Below are positions 48,128-57,316 of a stretch of 64,000 nucleotides of DNA, piece after piece. A model generated the notes under the pieces. It was not told where the DNA came from. It saw only the letters and a program-made list of their open reading frames with translations, and searched no databases. This stretch comes from JAEUMD01 sp044222395 (lineage in GTDB: Bacteria; Pseudomonadota; Alphaproteobacteria; Rhizobiales; Hyphomicrobiaceae): the NCBI GenBank assembly GCA_044222395.1, contig JBGANK010000014.1, positions 8,616 to 72,615 of the forward strand, written 5' to 3'. Position 1 is the first letter of the stretch, and every line of letters starts with the position of its first letter. The translations under genes and the position numbers were made by a program.

Positions 48128-49051
48128 ATGTCCCGACGCAAAAAAGGCAATCCCGTTCACGGCTGGCTAGTGCTCGACAAGCCGTTGGGCGCGACGTCGA
48201 CGCAGGCGCTCGGCGCCGTCAAGCGCATCTACGACGCACAGAAGGCGGGCCACGCCGGAACGCTCGATCCGCTCGCCACCGGCATCCTGCCGATCGCGTT
48301 CGGTGAGGCGACCAAGACCGTGTCGTTCGCCGTCGACGGCGAGAAGGCCTACCGCTTCAACGTGCGCTGGGGCGAGGAGACCAACACCGACGATGCAGAA
48401 GGCGCCGTCGTCAATCGTTCCGACAAGCGTCCTTCGCGCGCCGACATCGAGGTGATGCTGCCCGAGTTTACCGGAGAGATCAGCCAGCGCCCTCCGTCAT
48501 TCTCCGCCATCAAGGTCGAGGGAAACCGCGCCTACGATCTCGCCCGCGACGGCGAGCTGGTGGAACTCGAGCCGCGCCCCGTCTTCATCGAGCAATTGAA
48601 CCTTCTCGACATGCCCGATCCACACACTGCGGTGTTCGAGGCCGAATGTGGCAAGGGAACCTACGTCCGCGCGCTCGCGCGTGATTTCGGCCGGCGCCTC
48701 GGATGTTTCGGCCACGTCACCGCACTTCGCCGCACCCGCGTCGGCCCGTTCTCCGAGCAGGATGCCGTTACACTGGACGAACTGCGCGACGCCTCACTGC
48801 CCGAGAACGGCGGCGACATCGGCCAGTTTCTGCTGCCGGTCGAAGCCGCCCTGTCCGACCTGCAGGAGCTTGCCGTCTCCCAGCAGGATGCCTCCAATCT
48901 GGCGATGGGACGCTCGGTGCTGATCCGCGGTCGCGACGCGCCGATCATGTCGGGGCCGATCTTCGCCACCTTCAAGGGCCGCCTCGTCGCGCTGGGCGAG
49001 ATCGAGAAGGGCGCTCTCCACCCCATACGCGTCTTCAATCTGGCGGGGTAG
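48128..49051 (+). CDS. truB: tRNA pseudouridine-55 synthase TruB
   Basis: A 307-residue TruB. The N terminus HGWLVLDKPLGATSTQALGAVKRIYDAQKAGHAGTLDPLATGILPIAFGEATK contains the catalytic Asp47 (GTLDPLA). Later motifs are YRFNVRWGEETNTDDAEG, QRPPSFSAIKVEGNRAYDLAR and CGKGTYVRALARDFGRRLG. A C-terminal PUA-like domain begins at about 250. It makes pseudouridine 55 in the T arm of tRNAs. Neighbours rbfA and rpsO are typical. The upstream spacer is filled by heptamer repeats, which leave no obvious ribosome site. Confidence 0.96.
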   Translation: MSRRKKGNPVHGWLVLDKPLGATSTQALGAVKRIYDAQKAGHAGTLDPLATGILPIAFGEATKTVSFAVDGEKAYRFNVRWGEETNTDDAEGAVVNRSDKRPSRADIEVMLPEFTGEISQRPPSFSAIKVEGNRAYDLARDGELVELEPRPVFIEQLNLLDMPDPHTAVFEAECGKGTYVRALARDFGRRLGCFGHVTALRRTRVGPFSEQDAVTLDELRDASLPENGGDIGQFLLPVEAALSDLQELAVSQQDASNLAMGRSVLIRGRDAPIMSGPIFATFKGRLVALGEIEKGALHPIRVFNLAG

Positions 49052-49166
49052 CGGCGACGCACAACGGGGAAAAGTAGATGAACATTGTTTAATAGCGCCG
49101 ATACGCGCGCGGCCGAAACCCCCATTTGCGCTCGCATTCCGTCGATCTTCGTGTATAACGGCGCCA

Positions 49167-49203
49167 GCGAATGCGGACCTCAGCGGTCCGCATTCGCTTA
49201 TTT
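49167..49203 (+). promoter_or_regulatory. Perfect 13-bp hairpin before rpsO
   Basis: GCGAATGCGGACC (49167-49179) pairs fully with GGTCCGCATTCGC (49185-49197) around a five-base loop, followed by TTATTT. It may terminate truB transcription or act in the 5' leader of rpsO, whose ATG is 100 bases further on. Confidence 0.7.
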
Positions 49204-49296
49204 GCGACCCTGCTGGACGACATCCCGGCTGCGGCCGCCATGCCGACAGGCTCTACCCGCGGCGAACAAGATCGCGAATTTGAAAGGATATCCCCG

Positions 49297-49578
49297 ATGT
49301 CGCTGATTACCCCTGAGCGCAAGGCCGCCAAGGCCCAAGTCATCAAGACCAATGCCACCAAGGCCAATGATACCGGCTCGCCCGAGGTCCAGATCGCCAT
49401 CCTGACCGAGCGCATCAACCACCTCACCGACCACTTCAAGACCCACAAGAAGGACAACCATTCTCGTCGGGGACTGTTGAAGATGGTGTCGCGCCGGCGC
49501 CACCTGCTCGATTACGTCAAGGGCAAGGATGAGGCGCGCTATCAGGCGATCATCGAGAAGCTCGGCATCCGCCGCTGA
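49297..49578 (+). CDS. rpsO: 30S ribosomal protein S15
   Basis: A 93-residue S15, a primary 16S rRNA-binding protein. The conserved run is NDTGSPEVQIAILTERINHLTDHFKTHKKDNHSRRGLLKMVSRRRHLLDYVKGKD, ending LGIRR. AAAGGAT lies about nine bases before ATG 49297. An upstream extension in frame is not conserved. A 13-base-pair perfect hairpin lies 100 bases upstream. In many bacteria S15 represses its own mRNA; that is possible here. pnp follows about 190 bases later, the common rpsO-pnp pair. Confidence 0.98.
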   Translation: MSLITPERKAAKAQVIKTNATKANDTGSPEVQIAILTERINHLTDHFKTHKKDNHSRRGLLKMVSRRRHLLDYVKGKDEARYQAIIEKLGIRR

Positions 49579-49771
49579 GTCCGTCCGCTTCAACGCGGGC
49601 TGGAGTCCTCGGCCGGTGCACGAATCCATCCTTATGAACGTCATGATGACAATTTGCAGCGCCGGCTCCGTTTGGGGTGCCGGCGGCGTGCGCGCATGTG
49701 CTAGAACGCAGGCGCTTCTGAGACGATAGACAAGACTAGAACCGTAGTCCGAAACGAACGAAAGACCGAAC

Positions 49772-52015
49772 ATGTTCGACATTCATCGCGTGGAAATCGA
49801 TTGGGGCGGCCGCAAGCTCCGCCTTGAGACCGGGCATATGGCCCGTCAGGCAGATGCAGCCGTGCTGGCGCAATATGGCGAGAGCAGCGTGCTGGCGACC
49901 GTCGTAGCAGCCAAGTCCGTCAGACCCGGCATCGACTTCTTCCCAATGACCGTGAACTACCAGGAGAAGACCTACGCGGCAGGCAAGATCCCCGGCGGCT
50001 TCTTCAAGCGCGAGGGCCGCCCCTCCGAGAAGGAGACGCTCGTCTCCCGTCTCATCGACCGCCCGATCCGTCCGCTGTTCGTCGACGGCTTCAAGAACGA
50101 GGTGCAGATCGTCATCACCGTCCTCTCCCACGACATGGAGAATGATCCCGACGTCCTGTCGATGGTTGCAGCTTCCGCCGCCCTGACGCTGTCGGGCCTG
50201 CCATTCCTCGGCCCCATCGGCGCCGCCCGCGTGGGCGTCATCAACGGTGAGTTCGTCCTCAATCCGATGATCGACGAGATGCCGGAGTCCGCCCTCGACC
50301 TCGTCATCGCCGGCACGCAAGACGCCGTCATGATGGTGGAATCGGAGGCCAAGGAGCTGCCAGAGAAGCAGATGCTTGAAGCCGTCATGTTCGGCCACCG
50401 TCACTTCCAGCCCGTCATCGATGCCATCATCAAGCTGGCCGAGAAGGCCGCCAAGGAGCCTTGGGACATCAAGCTCCCTGACAAGGACAAGTACAAGGAG
50501 AAGGTGAAGTCGGTTGCCGCGGCTATGCTGGTCGAGGCCTTCGCGACGCCCGAGAAACAGAAGCGGCAGGATCTGGTCGCCGCCGCCAAGGACAAGGTGA
50601 TGGCCGAGATCGAGATCCCGGCCGACGACGTCAACGAGAAGGTGCTGCTGGGCGACAGCTTCAAGTCGCTCGAGATGGACATCATGCGCGGCTCCGTGGT
50701 CAAGACCGGCCGCCGCATCGATGGCCGCGACCTGAAGACGGTGCGCCCGATCGTTTCCGAAGTGCACGTGCTGCCGCGCACGCATGGCTCGGCACTCTTC
50801 ACTCGCGGCGAGACTCAGGCGCTGGTCGTGGCGACGCTGGGCACCGGCGATGACGAGCAGTTCATCGATGCACTGGAGGGAACGCGCAAGGAGCGCTTCA
50901 TGCTCCACTACAACTTCCCGCCCTACTCCGTCGGTGAGACGGGCCGCATGGGCTCGCCTGGCCGCCGCGAGATCGGCCACGGCAAGCTGGCCTGGCGCGC
51001 CATCCATCCGCTGGTCCCGACAGCGGAGGAGTTCCCCTACACGGTGCGCGTCGTCTCCGAGATCACCGAGTCGAACGGCTCGTCCTCGATGGCGACGGTC
51101 TGCGGCACCTCGCTGGCGCTGATGGACGCCGGCGTGCCGTTGAAGTCGCCGGTGGCCGGCATTGCCATGGGCCTGATCAAGGAGGGCAACGATTTCGCCG
51201 TGCTCTCCGACATCATCGGCGACGAGGACCACTTGGGCGACATGGACTTCAAGGTCGCCGGCACAGCCAGCGGCGTCACCGCGCTGCAGATGGACATCAA
51301 GATCACCGGTATCACCGAGGAGATCATGCGTGTCGCCTTGGATCAGGCCTACGATGGCCGCATGCACATCCTGGGCGAGATGTCCAAGGCCATAACCGGT
51401 GCGCGTGACGAAGTCGGCGACTATGCCCCGCGCATCGAGACCATCCACATCCCGACCGACAAGATCCGCGAAGTGATCGGTTCGGGCGGTTCGGTGATCC
51501 GCGAGATCGTCGCCGAATCAGGTGCCAAGATCGACATCTCCGACGACGGCACGGTCAAGATCGCCTCCGCCAAACGCGAGTCGATCGAGGCGGCCATCAA
51601 CCGCATCAAGTCGATCACGTCCGAGCCCGAGGTCGGTGAGATCTACAAGGGCAAGGTCGTCAAGATCATGGACTTCGGCGCCTTCGTGAACTTCTTCGGC
51701 GCCAAGGACGGCCTCGTCCACATCTCGCAGCTGACGCAGGGTCGCCCCGAGACGGTCGGTGAAGTGGTGAAAGAGGGCCAGGAAGTCTATGTCAAGCTGC
51801 TGGGTTTCGATGATCGCGGCAAGGTGCGTCTGTCGATGAAGATCGTCGACCAGTCGACCGGCAAGGAGATCCCGCGCGAGGAAGGCGCTCCCGATCCCGC
51901 CGCGGAATTCTCACGCGAGCGTCCGCCGCGCCGTGACCGCGAAGGCGGCGGCGGCCGCGGCCGTGGTGGGCCCCGTCGCGGTGGTGACCGTGGCGGTGAT
52001 CGCGGCCACGGCTAA
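49772..52015 (+). CDS. pnp: Polyribonucleotide nucleotidyltransferase (PNPase)
   Basis: A 747-residue PNPase. Two RNase PH-like domains (about 10-230 and 310-540) contain FFKREGRPSEKETLVSRLIDRPIRPLF, RTHGSALFTRGETQAL and GRREIGHGKLAWRA. A KH domain (about 554-615) shows IREVIGSGGSVIREIVAESGA and an S1 domain (about 623-693) shows GEIYKGKVVKIMDFGAFVNFFG. The C-terminal tail is Arg/Gly-rich. It degrades RNA from the 3' end with phosphate and can be part of the degradosome. The upstream spacer contains an inverted pair CGCCGGC/GCCGGCG near 49661-49690. An intrinsic terminator follows at 52033. Confidence 0.98.
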   Translation: MFDIHRVEIDWGGRKLRLETGHMARQADAAVLAQYGESSVLATVVAAKSVRPGIDFFPMTVNYQEKTYAAGKIPGGFFKREGRPSEKETLVSRLIDRPIRPLFVDGFKNEVQIVITVLSHDMENDPDVLSMVAASAALTLSGLPFLGPIGAARVGVINGEFVLNPMIDEMPESALDLVIAGTQDAVMMVESEAKELPEKQMLEAVMFGHRHFQPVIDAIIKLAEKAAKEPWDIKLPDKDKYKEKVKSVAAAMLVEAFATPEKQKRQDLVAAAKDKVMAEIEIPADDVNEKVLLGDSFKSLEMDIMRGSVVKTGRRIDGRDLKTVRPIVSEVHVLPRTHGSALFTRGETQALVVATLGTGDDEQFIDALEGTRKERFMLHYNFPPYSVGETGRMGSPGRREIGHGKLAWRAIHPLVPTAEEFPYTVRVVSEITESNGSSSMATVCGTSLALMDAGVPLKSPVAGIAMGLIKEGNDFAVLSDIIGDEDHLGDMDFKVAGTASGVTALQMDIKITGITEEIMRVALDQAYDGRMHILGEMSKAITGARDEVGDYAPRIETIHIPTDKIREVIGSGGSVIREIVAESGAKIDISDDGTVKIASAKRESIEAAINRIKSITSEPEVGEIYKGKVVKIMDFGAFVNFFGAKDGLVHISQLTQGRPETVGEVVKEGQEVYVKLLGFDDRGKVRLSMKIVDQSTGKEIPREEGAPDPAAEFSRERPPRRDREGGGGRGRGGPRRGGDRGGDRGHG

Positions 52016-52032
52016 CGCGACTGGACTTTATT

Positions 52033-52072
52033 GAGCGCCGCTGGACATCTGTTCGGCGGCGCTCCCTTTTTT
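52033..52072 (+). terminator. Intrinsic terminator after pnp
   Basis: The stem GAGCGCCGC (52033-52041) pairs with GCGGCGCTC (52056-52064) around a 14-base loop, followed by CC and six T. Confidence 0.88.
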
Positions 52073-52176
52073 GATCTGGCACGCTTCTGGCTTTCAAAGG
52101 AACGGTTCTGGCAATTCGAGCGTTCCATCCCCATCTCGTACCCATGGCCGTGCCAATTGATGTCGGAGAATGCGCA

Positions 52177-52542
52177 ATGCGGACACGCCCCGACGCGATT
52201 TCTCAGCTGAGGATCGGCGATCGTCTCATCAGCGTCGACGAGCACGGCTTCCTTGTCGATCCCGAGGACTGGACCGAGGAGTTCGCGGCCGCGGTAGCCA
52301 CTGAGCAAGGCTTGAAGCTGACCGAGGAACACTGGGCGGTGCTTCGCTTCATGCGCGAGTTTCTGGCAACGAATGGCGTCGCGCCGGACGCCCGCTTCGC
52401 GTTTCGATTCCTCGAAGAGCTTCGCAACGATCCCGCCAAGACCGGCCGTGAGCGCTTCTTCGAAATCTTTCCCTACGGGTACGTCTCACAGGCGTGCAAG
52501 ATCTCTGGGATGCGACAGCCGCGCGCCTGGAGCACCGGCTGA
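52177..52542 (+). CDS. DsrC/TusE-family sulfur carrier-like protein
   Basis: A 121-residue protein of the DsrC/TusE family (PF04358). Family features are EHGFLVDPEDWTEEFAAAVATEQGLKLTEEHWAVLRFMREFLATNGVAPDARF and the C-terminal FPYGYVSQACKISGMRQPRAWSTG. In DsrC and TusE the penultimate Cys of the C-terminal arm is the sulfur-carrying residue. Here that Cys is absent and the chain ends in STG. Only the more N-terminal Cys107 of the arm remains, at the position of DsrC CysB. ATG 52177 has GGAG eight bases upstream; ATG 52144 has none. No dsr, hdr or tus partner is nearby, so the role is uncertain. Confidence 0.82.
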   Translation: MRTRPDAISQLRIGDRLISVDEHGFLVDPEDWTEEFAAAVATEQGLKLTEEHWAVLRFMREFLATNGVAPDARFAFRFLEELRNDPAKTGRERFFEIFPYGYVSQACKISGMRQPRAWSTG

Positions 52543-52740
52543 CTGTCCCGAGCAGAAACTCGCCGTCATCGCGTTCCGGGCACGCATATATCTCGACACT
52601 TCACCATGTCCATCCCAAGCTTGACAGGTCTGCCATGTGCGCACTGCATGGCCTGGCAAGCGCGCACTTACAATCCGCAGCGCGCCTCATCATATGCCGC
52701 GCCATCGGCAACGCAGTGGAGGGTTTGAAAGGAGCGACTG

Positions 52741-53610
52741 ATGAGACAGGTCTTGAACGTGTTCGAGGCGCCCGCGCGCCATTGGGTGGGCGACGGCTTC
52801 CCGGTCCGCTCGCTCCTGTCGCACGCCGAGCACGGCGCCGCGATCAGCCCGTTCCTGCTGCTGGATCACGCCGGCCCGCAAGACTTCAAGCCGGCGATGC
52901 GTCCGCGTGGCGTTGGCGAGCATCCGCATAAAGGCTTCGAAACGGTGACCATTGTCTACGCCGGCGAGGTTGCCCATCGCGATTCCACCGGCGCCGGTGG
53001 CGTCATCGGCCCGGGTGATGTGCAGTGGATGACGGCGGCATCGGGCATCGTGCACGAAGAATTCCATTCCGAGGCCTTCACGGCCAAGGGCGGCACGTTG
53101 GAGATGGTGCAGTTGTGGGTGAACCTGCCGGCCAAGGACAAGAACGCTGCCCCTGGCTATCAGACGTTGCTTGCCCGCGACATTCCTGTTGTGAGCCTGC
53201 CTGACGGCGCCGGGTCGTTGCGCGTCATCGCCGGCACTTATGCAGGCCGCAAAGGGCCAGCACGCACCTTCACGCCAATCGAGATATGGGACGTGCGCCT
53301 CAACGCTGGCAAGGCAACGAGTCTCGATGTGCCAGACGGTCATAACCTGATTGTCGTTGTGCTTGCTGGTACGGTCGAGCTCAACGGCAGCACGATCCTG
53401 CGCGAAGGTCAGGTTGCCACGCTTGCGAACGAGGGTGGTGGTTTCCGTGCAGAGGCCAACGGCGATGCAAAGCTGGTGGTCTTGGCGGGTGCGCCGATCG
53501 ACGAGCCAGTCGCGGCCTACGGTCCGTTCGTGATGAACACCGCTGGCGAGATCCAGCAAGCGATTCTCGACTTCAAGGCCGGACGCTTCGGCGCAATCAG
53601 TGCGCCGTAA
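52741..53610 (+). CDS. Pirin family protein
   Basis: A 289-residue bicupin of the pirin family. The N-terminal cupin has the metal site HPHKGFETVTIVYAGEVAHRDSTGAGGVIGPGDVQWMTAASGIVHEEFHSEAF (His at about 60, 62 and 104 plus Glu). The C-terminal cupin is less conserved, as in other pirins (about 170-280). Members bind Fe and some degrade quercetin or modulate enzymes; the bacterial role is generally unknown. AAAGGAG lies seven bases before the ATG. Convergent with the copper ATPase; a hairpin at 53684-53721 separates them. Confidence 0.93.
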   Translation: MRQVLNVFEAPARHWVGDGFPVRSLLSHAEHGAAISPFLLLDHAGPQDFKPAMRPRGVGEHPHKGFETVTIVYAGEVAHRDSTGAGGVIGPGDVQWMTAASGIVHEEFHSEAFTAKGGTLEMVQLWVNLPAKDKNAAPGYQTLLARDIPVVSLPDGAGSLRVIAGTYAGRKGPARTFTPIEIWDVRLNAGKATSLDVPDGHNLIVVVLAGTVELNGSTILREGQVATLANEGGGFRAEANGDAKLVVLAGAPIDEPVAAYGPFVMNTAGEIQQAILDFKAGRFGAISAP

Positions 53611-53683
53611 TCGTCATCTGGTGCGCTGTCTCACGCGTTGTCGGCTCCGCACAGACTGATCTCTCGTTCCAAATAAGAAATTG

Positions 53684-53721
53684 GCCCGCGCACAAGTCGC
53701 AATCGCGATACGTGCGCGGGC
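53684..53721 (-). terminator. Hairpin between convergent pirin and copper ATPase genes
   Basis: GCCCGCGCAC (53684-53693) pairs perfectly with GTGCGCGGGC (53712-53721). On the minus strand the stem is followed by CAATTTCTTATTT, so it best serves the ATPase gene. It could also act on the pirin side, where no T-run follows. Confidence 0.65.
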
Positions 53722-53744
53722 ATTGCATGACTCCGTTGAGCACC

Positions 53745-56219
53745 TCAAATCTCCTGCCGCCCGAGCCGCAACGCGTTGGCGATCACGCTGACCGACGAAA
53801 GGCTCATCGCAACGGCGGCGATGATTGGCGACAGCAGCATGCCGATCAGCGGATAGAGGATGCCCGCCGCGATCGGAATGCCGATCGCGTTATAGCCGAA
53901 TGCGAAACCGAGGTTCTGCCGGATGTTGCTCATTGTCGCCTTTGCCAGCGCGTGCGCGCGTGCAACGCCCGCGATGTCGCCCTTGGGCAACGTGATGCCG
54001 GCACTTTCGATGGCAACGTCGGCGCCGGTGCCCATGGCGATGCTGACATCCGCGGTTGCCAGCGCCGGCGCATCGTTGATGCCGTCGCCGGCAAAGGCGA
54101 CGCGCCGCCCCTGTGCCTTCAGCCCTGAGATGATCCTCGACTTGTCCTCCGGCAACACACCGGCGTGCACGTCGGTGATGCCGAGCTCCTTGGCGACCGT
54201 GCCTGCGGTCAACGCGTTGTCGCCGGTCGCCATGACGATGCGCAATCCGCGCGATCGGAGTTCCGCCAGCGCTTCGGCGGCGTTCGACTTGATGCTGTCG
54301 GCGACGGTGATGAGACCGGCGTAACGGCCGTCGATCGCAACCACCAGCGCCGTCTGTGCGGTGCCGGCGAGCTTGGCGATGTCGCGCTCGATCTCGGCCA
54401 GTACCGCCTCGCCGATTGCATTCGCCAGGTTGAGACGCCTCAGCAGCGCGACGTTGCCGACGGCGACATTGCGATCTTCGACACGGCCATGCACGCCGAG
54501 CCCGGTGATTGCTTCGAAATGGCCCGGCTTGGCGAGGGCAATATTGTGTGCCTTCGCTCCTTCGATGATCGCCGCTGCAATCGGATGCTCGCTGCCAACC
54601 TCCAGGCTCGCCGCCAGACGCAGCAGCTCGGCCTCGGCAACGCCGTCCGCGGGCTTGACCGTGGCCAGACGCGGCTTGCCTTCCGTCAGCGTGCCGGTCT
54701 TGTCGAGTACGATCGTGTCTATGCCGGCGAGCGTTTCCAGTGCGGCCGCATCGCGCACCAGCACGCCTTCGCGCGCGCCCCGTCCCGTTGCCACCATGAT
54801 CGACATCGGCGTCGCTAGGCCGAGCGCGCACGGGCAGGCGATGATGAGCACCGACACCGCCGCAACGATCGCGTAGGCGAGCGCCGGCGTTGGTCCCCAG
54901 ATGAGCCACGCGAGGAATGCGAGCACGGCGATGGCGACCACGGCTGGCACGAAATAGCGCGCGATGCGGTCGGCAACAGACTGGATCGGCGCACGCGAAC
55001 GCTGCGCCTTTGCGACCAGATCGACGATCTTGGCCAGCGTCGTTTCCGCGCCGACCTTTTCGGCCACCATCACGAAAGTGCCCGACCGGTTGATCGTGCC
55101 GCCTGTCACGCCATCTCCCTTGGCTTTCTCGACAGGCAGCGCCTCGCCGGTTAGCAGCGTCTCGTCGATCGCCGAATTGCCCTCGACGATTATGCCGTCG
55201 ACCGGGACAGCTTCGCCGGGCCGCACCCGCAACCTGTCGCCGGTTTTCACATCGTCGAGCGGCACGTCGCCTTCGCTGCCGTCCATGGCCACGCGCCGCG
55301 CCGTCTTCGGCGCCAGGCCCATCAGCGCGCGAATCGCGTTGCCGGTCTTTTCGCGCGCTCTAAGTTCCAGGATCTGGCCGACCAGAACCAGAACGATGAT
55401 GACCGCGGCGGCCTCGAAATAGATGCCGACCGTGCCGCCATGTCCGGTACGCAGCTCGGCCGGGAACAGGCTCGGCAATAGCGTCGCCACGATCGAATAA
55501 AGGAACGCCGCGCTGACGCCGATTGAGATCAGCGTCCACATGTTGGGCGAGCGGTTGCGCAACGAGGCAACCCCGCGCTCGAGGAACGGCCAGCCGGCAT
55601 AGAGCACGACCGGCGCTGTAAGCAGCAACTCGACCAGCTGCGCGCCTCGCGCGCCGAATAGTTGAATGACCGGCAAGCCGAAGTGTCCGCCCATGGCGAT
55701 GATGACGAGCGGGATGGTGAGCGGCAGCGCTATCTTCAGGCGTCGCGTGAAATCGACGAGTTCCGGATTGGGGCCCGCATCGGCGGGTGGAATGCCCATC
55801 GGCTCTAGTGCCATGCCGCAGATGGGGCAGGTGCCTGGATGATCTTGCACGATCTCCGGGTCCATCGGGCAGGTCCACATGGTACCCGGCGCGAGGGCAG
55901 CCGCTTCGGCCGTAGCGGCAGCCTTCTTGCGATCCTCATCCAGATAGGCGCCCGGATCTGCTGCGAAGCGCTCCTTGCAGCGCGGATTGCAGAAATAATA
56001 GGTGGTGCCGTCGTGCACGTGTGTGTGCTTTGCGGTGGCGATCGTCACGCTCATGCCGCACACTGGGTCGATCGCCGTGCCAGCCCCCTCCATTTGGCCC
56101 TTGTGTGCGCGAGCCTCGTGCTCGCCGCCACAGCACGAGGACGGCTCCGGCGGCGTCAAATCGAGCGTTTTGCCGACTCGGACGGGTGTCGTTGGGAAAA
56201 GCGGCTTGTCGGTGGACAT
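53745..56219 (-). CDS. copA: Copper-translocating P-type ATPase (CopA type)
   Basis: An 824-residue P1B ATPase. Instead of the usual HMA domain, the N terminus has a CCGG-type metal cluster (Cys29, Cys30). It continues with a YHS domain (about 50-93; Cys54, Cys77, Cys81) and a heavy-metal-binding HMBD with CPMDPEIVQDHPGTCPICGM (Cys117, Cys131, Cys134). Eight membrane helices surround the CPC motif (Cys462-Cys464). The phosphorylated Asp506 is in DKTGTLTEGK, followed by SEHPIAAAI and the hinge GDGINDAPALA. This pattern fits copper(I) or silver export from the cytoplasm. ATG 56219 has GGGAG seven bases upstream. No copper-responsive regulator is adjacent. Confidence 0.92.
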   Translation of the reverse strand: MSTDKPLFPTTPVRVGKTLDLTPPEPSSCCGGEHEARAHKGQMEGAGTAIDPVCGMSVTIATAKHTHVHDGTTYYFCNPRCKERFAADPGAYLDEDRKKAAATAEAAALAPGTMWTCPMDPEIVQDHPGTCPICGMALEPMGIPPADAGPNPELVDFTRRLKIALPLTIPLVIIAMGGHFGLPVIQLFGARGAQLVELLLTAPVVLYAGWPFLERGVASLRNRSPNMWTLISIGVSAAFLYSIVATLLPSLFPAELRTGHGGTVGIYFEAAAVIIVLVLVGQILELRAREKTGNAIRALMGLAPKTARRVAMDGSEGDVPLDDVKTGDRLRVRPGEAVPVDGIIVEGNSAIDETLLTGEALPVEKAKGDGVTGGTINRSGTFVMVAEKVGAETTLAKIVDLVAKAQRSRAPIQSVADRIARYFVPAVVAIAVLAFLAWLIWGPTPALAYAIVAAVSVLIIACPCALGLATPMSIMVATGRGAREGVLVRDAAALETLAGIDTIVLDKTGTLTEGKPRLATVKPADGVAEAELLRLAASLEVGSEHPIAAAIIEGAKAHNIALAKPGHFEAITGLGVHGRVEDRNVAVGNVALLRRLNLANAIGEAVLAEIERDIAKLAGTAQTALVVAIDGRYAGLITVADSIKSNAAEALAELRSRGLRIVMATGDNALTAGTVAKELGITDVHAGVLPEDKSRIISGLKAQGRRVAFAGDGINDAPALATADVSIAMGTGADVAIESAGITLPKGDIAGVARAHALAKATMSNIRQNLGFAFGYNAIGIPIAAGILYPLIGMLLSPIIAAVAMSLSSVSVIANALRLGRQEI

Positions 56220-56359
56220 GACGGAACTCCCGATCTCGACAATCGCAACCCGATCCCGGTCTCTCGACGGCAAGGGTTCGCGCAGGACGATGAATTACAT
56301 ATAGTTTTTCCTGGCGCATTTACATCGCCAACAGCCGCGCGCGCCGACCAATTTGAGGA

Positions 56360-57208
56360 TCACGTCTCGGTGCGCGAAAAGCTCAGCGCTTCCGGCCAGA
56401 ATACCCGCGCCCGCGCGCTGATTTCTTCAGGCTCGCCCGTCGTCAGCAGCTCCACGCTGCCGGCATGCTCGCAATCGCCATAGTGGGGATGTCGCTCCAG
56501 GTAATACTCCAGGCTGTCGGCCACGACCTCGGGCTGCGACAGGATACGCACCGAAGGCGCGAGGTGCTTCCTGAACAAGTCCTCGACGAGTGGGAAGTGC
56601 GTGCAACCCAGGATGACGCGGTGCGGCTCCTTGCCTTCTGTCTGTTCCTTGAGCTTGGCCACGGCCTCTGCGACCAGCGCGTCGAGCTCCGCGAGCGGCG
56701 CTTCGTCCTCGATGGCACCGGCGAGGTTGGCGGCGACCTGCTGGTAGACGCGCATCCTCGGGCAGCGCTTGCGGATCTCTTCCGGGTAGACACCTGACTG
56801 GACCGTTCGCGTGGTACCGAATACCGCCAGAATGTCGGTCATGTACTTCTGCGGATACTGCGGCATTGTCATCGCCCAAGGTGTCTGCGTGGCGGCCTCG
56901 ACCGTCGGCGCGACGATGCCGAGCACGTTGTGACCGTCCCAGCCGGCATAGGGCAGCCAGTTCCGCTGCAGTCGCCGCGCCGCGACCGCGGTAGCGGTAT
57001 TGCAGCCGAGCATGACGAGCTTTGCGCCGCGCAGGAACAGGGCTTCCACCGACCGTCGCGTCAACTCGACGACCTCATCGGATGGACGATTGCCGTAGGG
57101 CACGTTGGCGTGATCGCCGAGATAGACGAACTGGCCTTGCGGAAAGCGGGTGACCAGCGCGCGCAGCACTGTCAGTCCCCCCAGCCCTGAGTCGAATACG
57201 CCGATCAT
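56360..57208 (-). CDS. murI: Glutamate racemase
   Basis: A 282-residue MurI that makes D-glutamate for peptidoglycan. The conserved FDSGLGGLTVLRAL (about 5-18, with Asp6 and Ser7) and the two catalytic cysteines Cys69 (GCNTATA) and Cys202 (GCTHFPL) are all present, with YLGDHANVPYG at about 29-39. The family often has DTARVPYG there; the DHANVPYG form is a minor change. Length is near the family's usual 270. Codons start directly at ATG 57208. It is leftward, 108 bases after fabI and before the copper ATPase, but transcription coupling is not shown. Confidence 0.93.
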   Translation of the reverse strand: MIGVFDSGLGGLTVLRALVTRFPQGQFVYLGDHANVPYGNRPSDEVVELTRRSVEALFLRGAKLVMLGCNTATAVAARRLQRNWLPYAGWDGHNVLGIVAPTVEAATQTPWAMTMPQYPQKYMTDILAVFGTTRTVQSGVYPEEIRKRCPRMRVYQQVAANLAGAIEDEAPLAELDALVAEAVAKLKEQTEGKEPHRVILGCTHFPLVEDLFRKHLAPSVRILSQPEVVADSLEYYLERHPHYGDCEHAGSVELLTTGEPEEISARARVFWPEALSFSRTET

Positions 57209-57316
57209 GCGCCGGTCATTTGCGCCGCGCGCGGGCCGCCGTCAAGAGGTGTCTTGCAATGCCGCCAAAGGCTGCCCCGTGCTTCGCACTAAGGAGGAGC
57301 CAACGTGGCTCTGATG

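Noticed and set aside
49736..51448. A 570-codon open frame antisense to pnp
   Set aside because: Low-complexity His/Asp/Arg translation opposite an intact PNPase.
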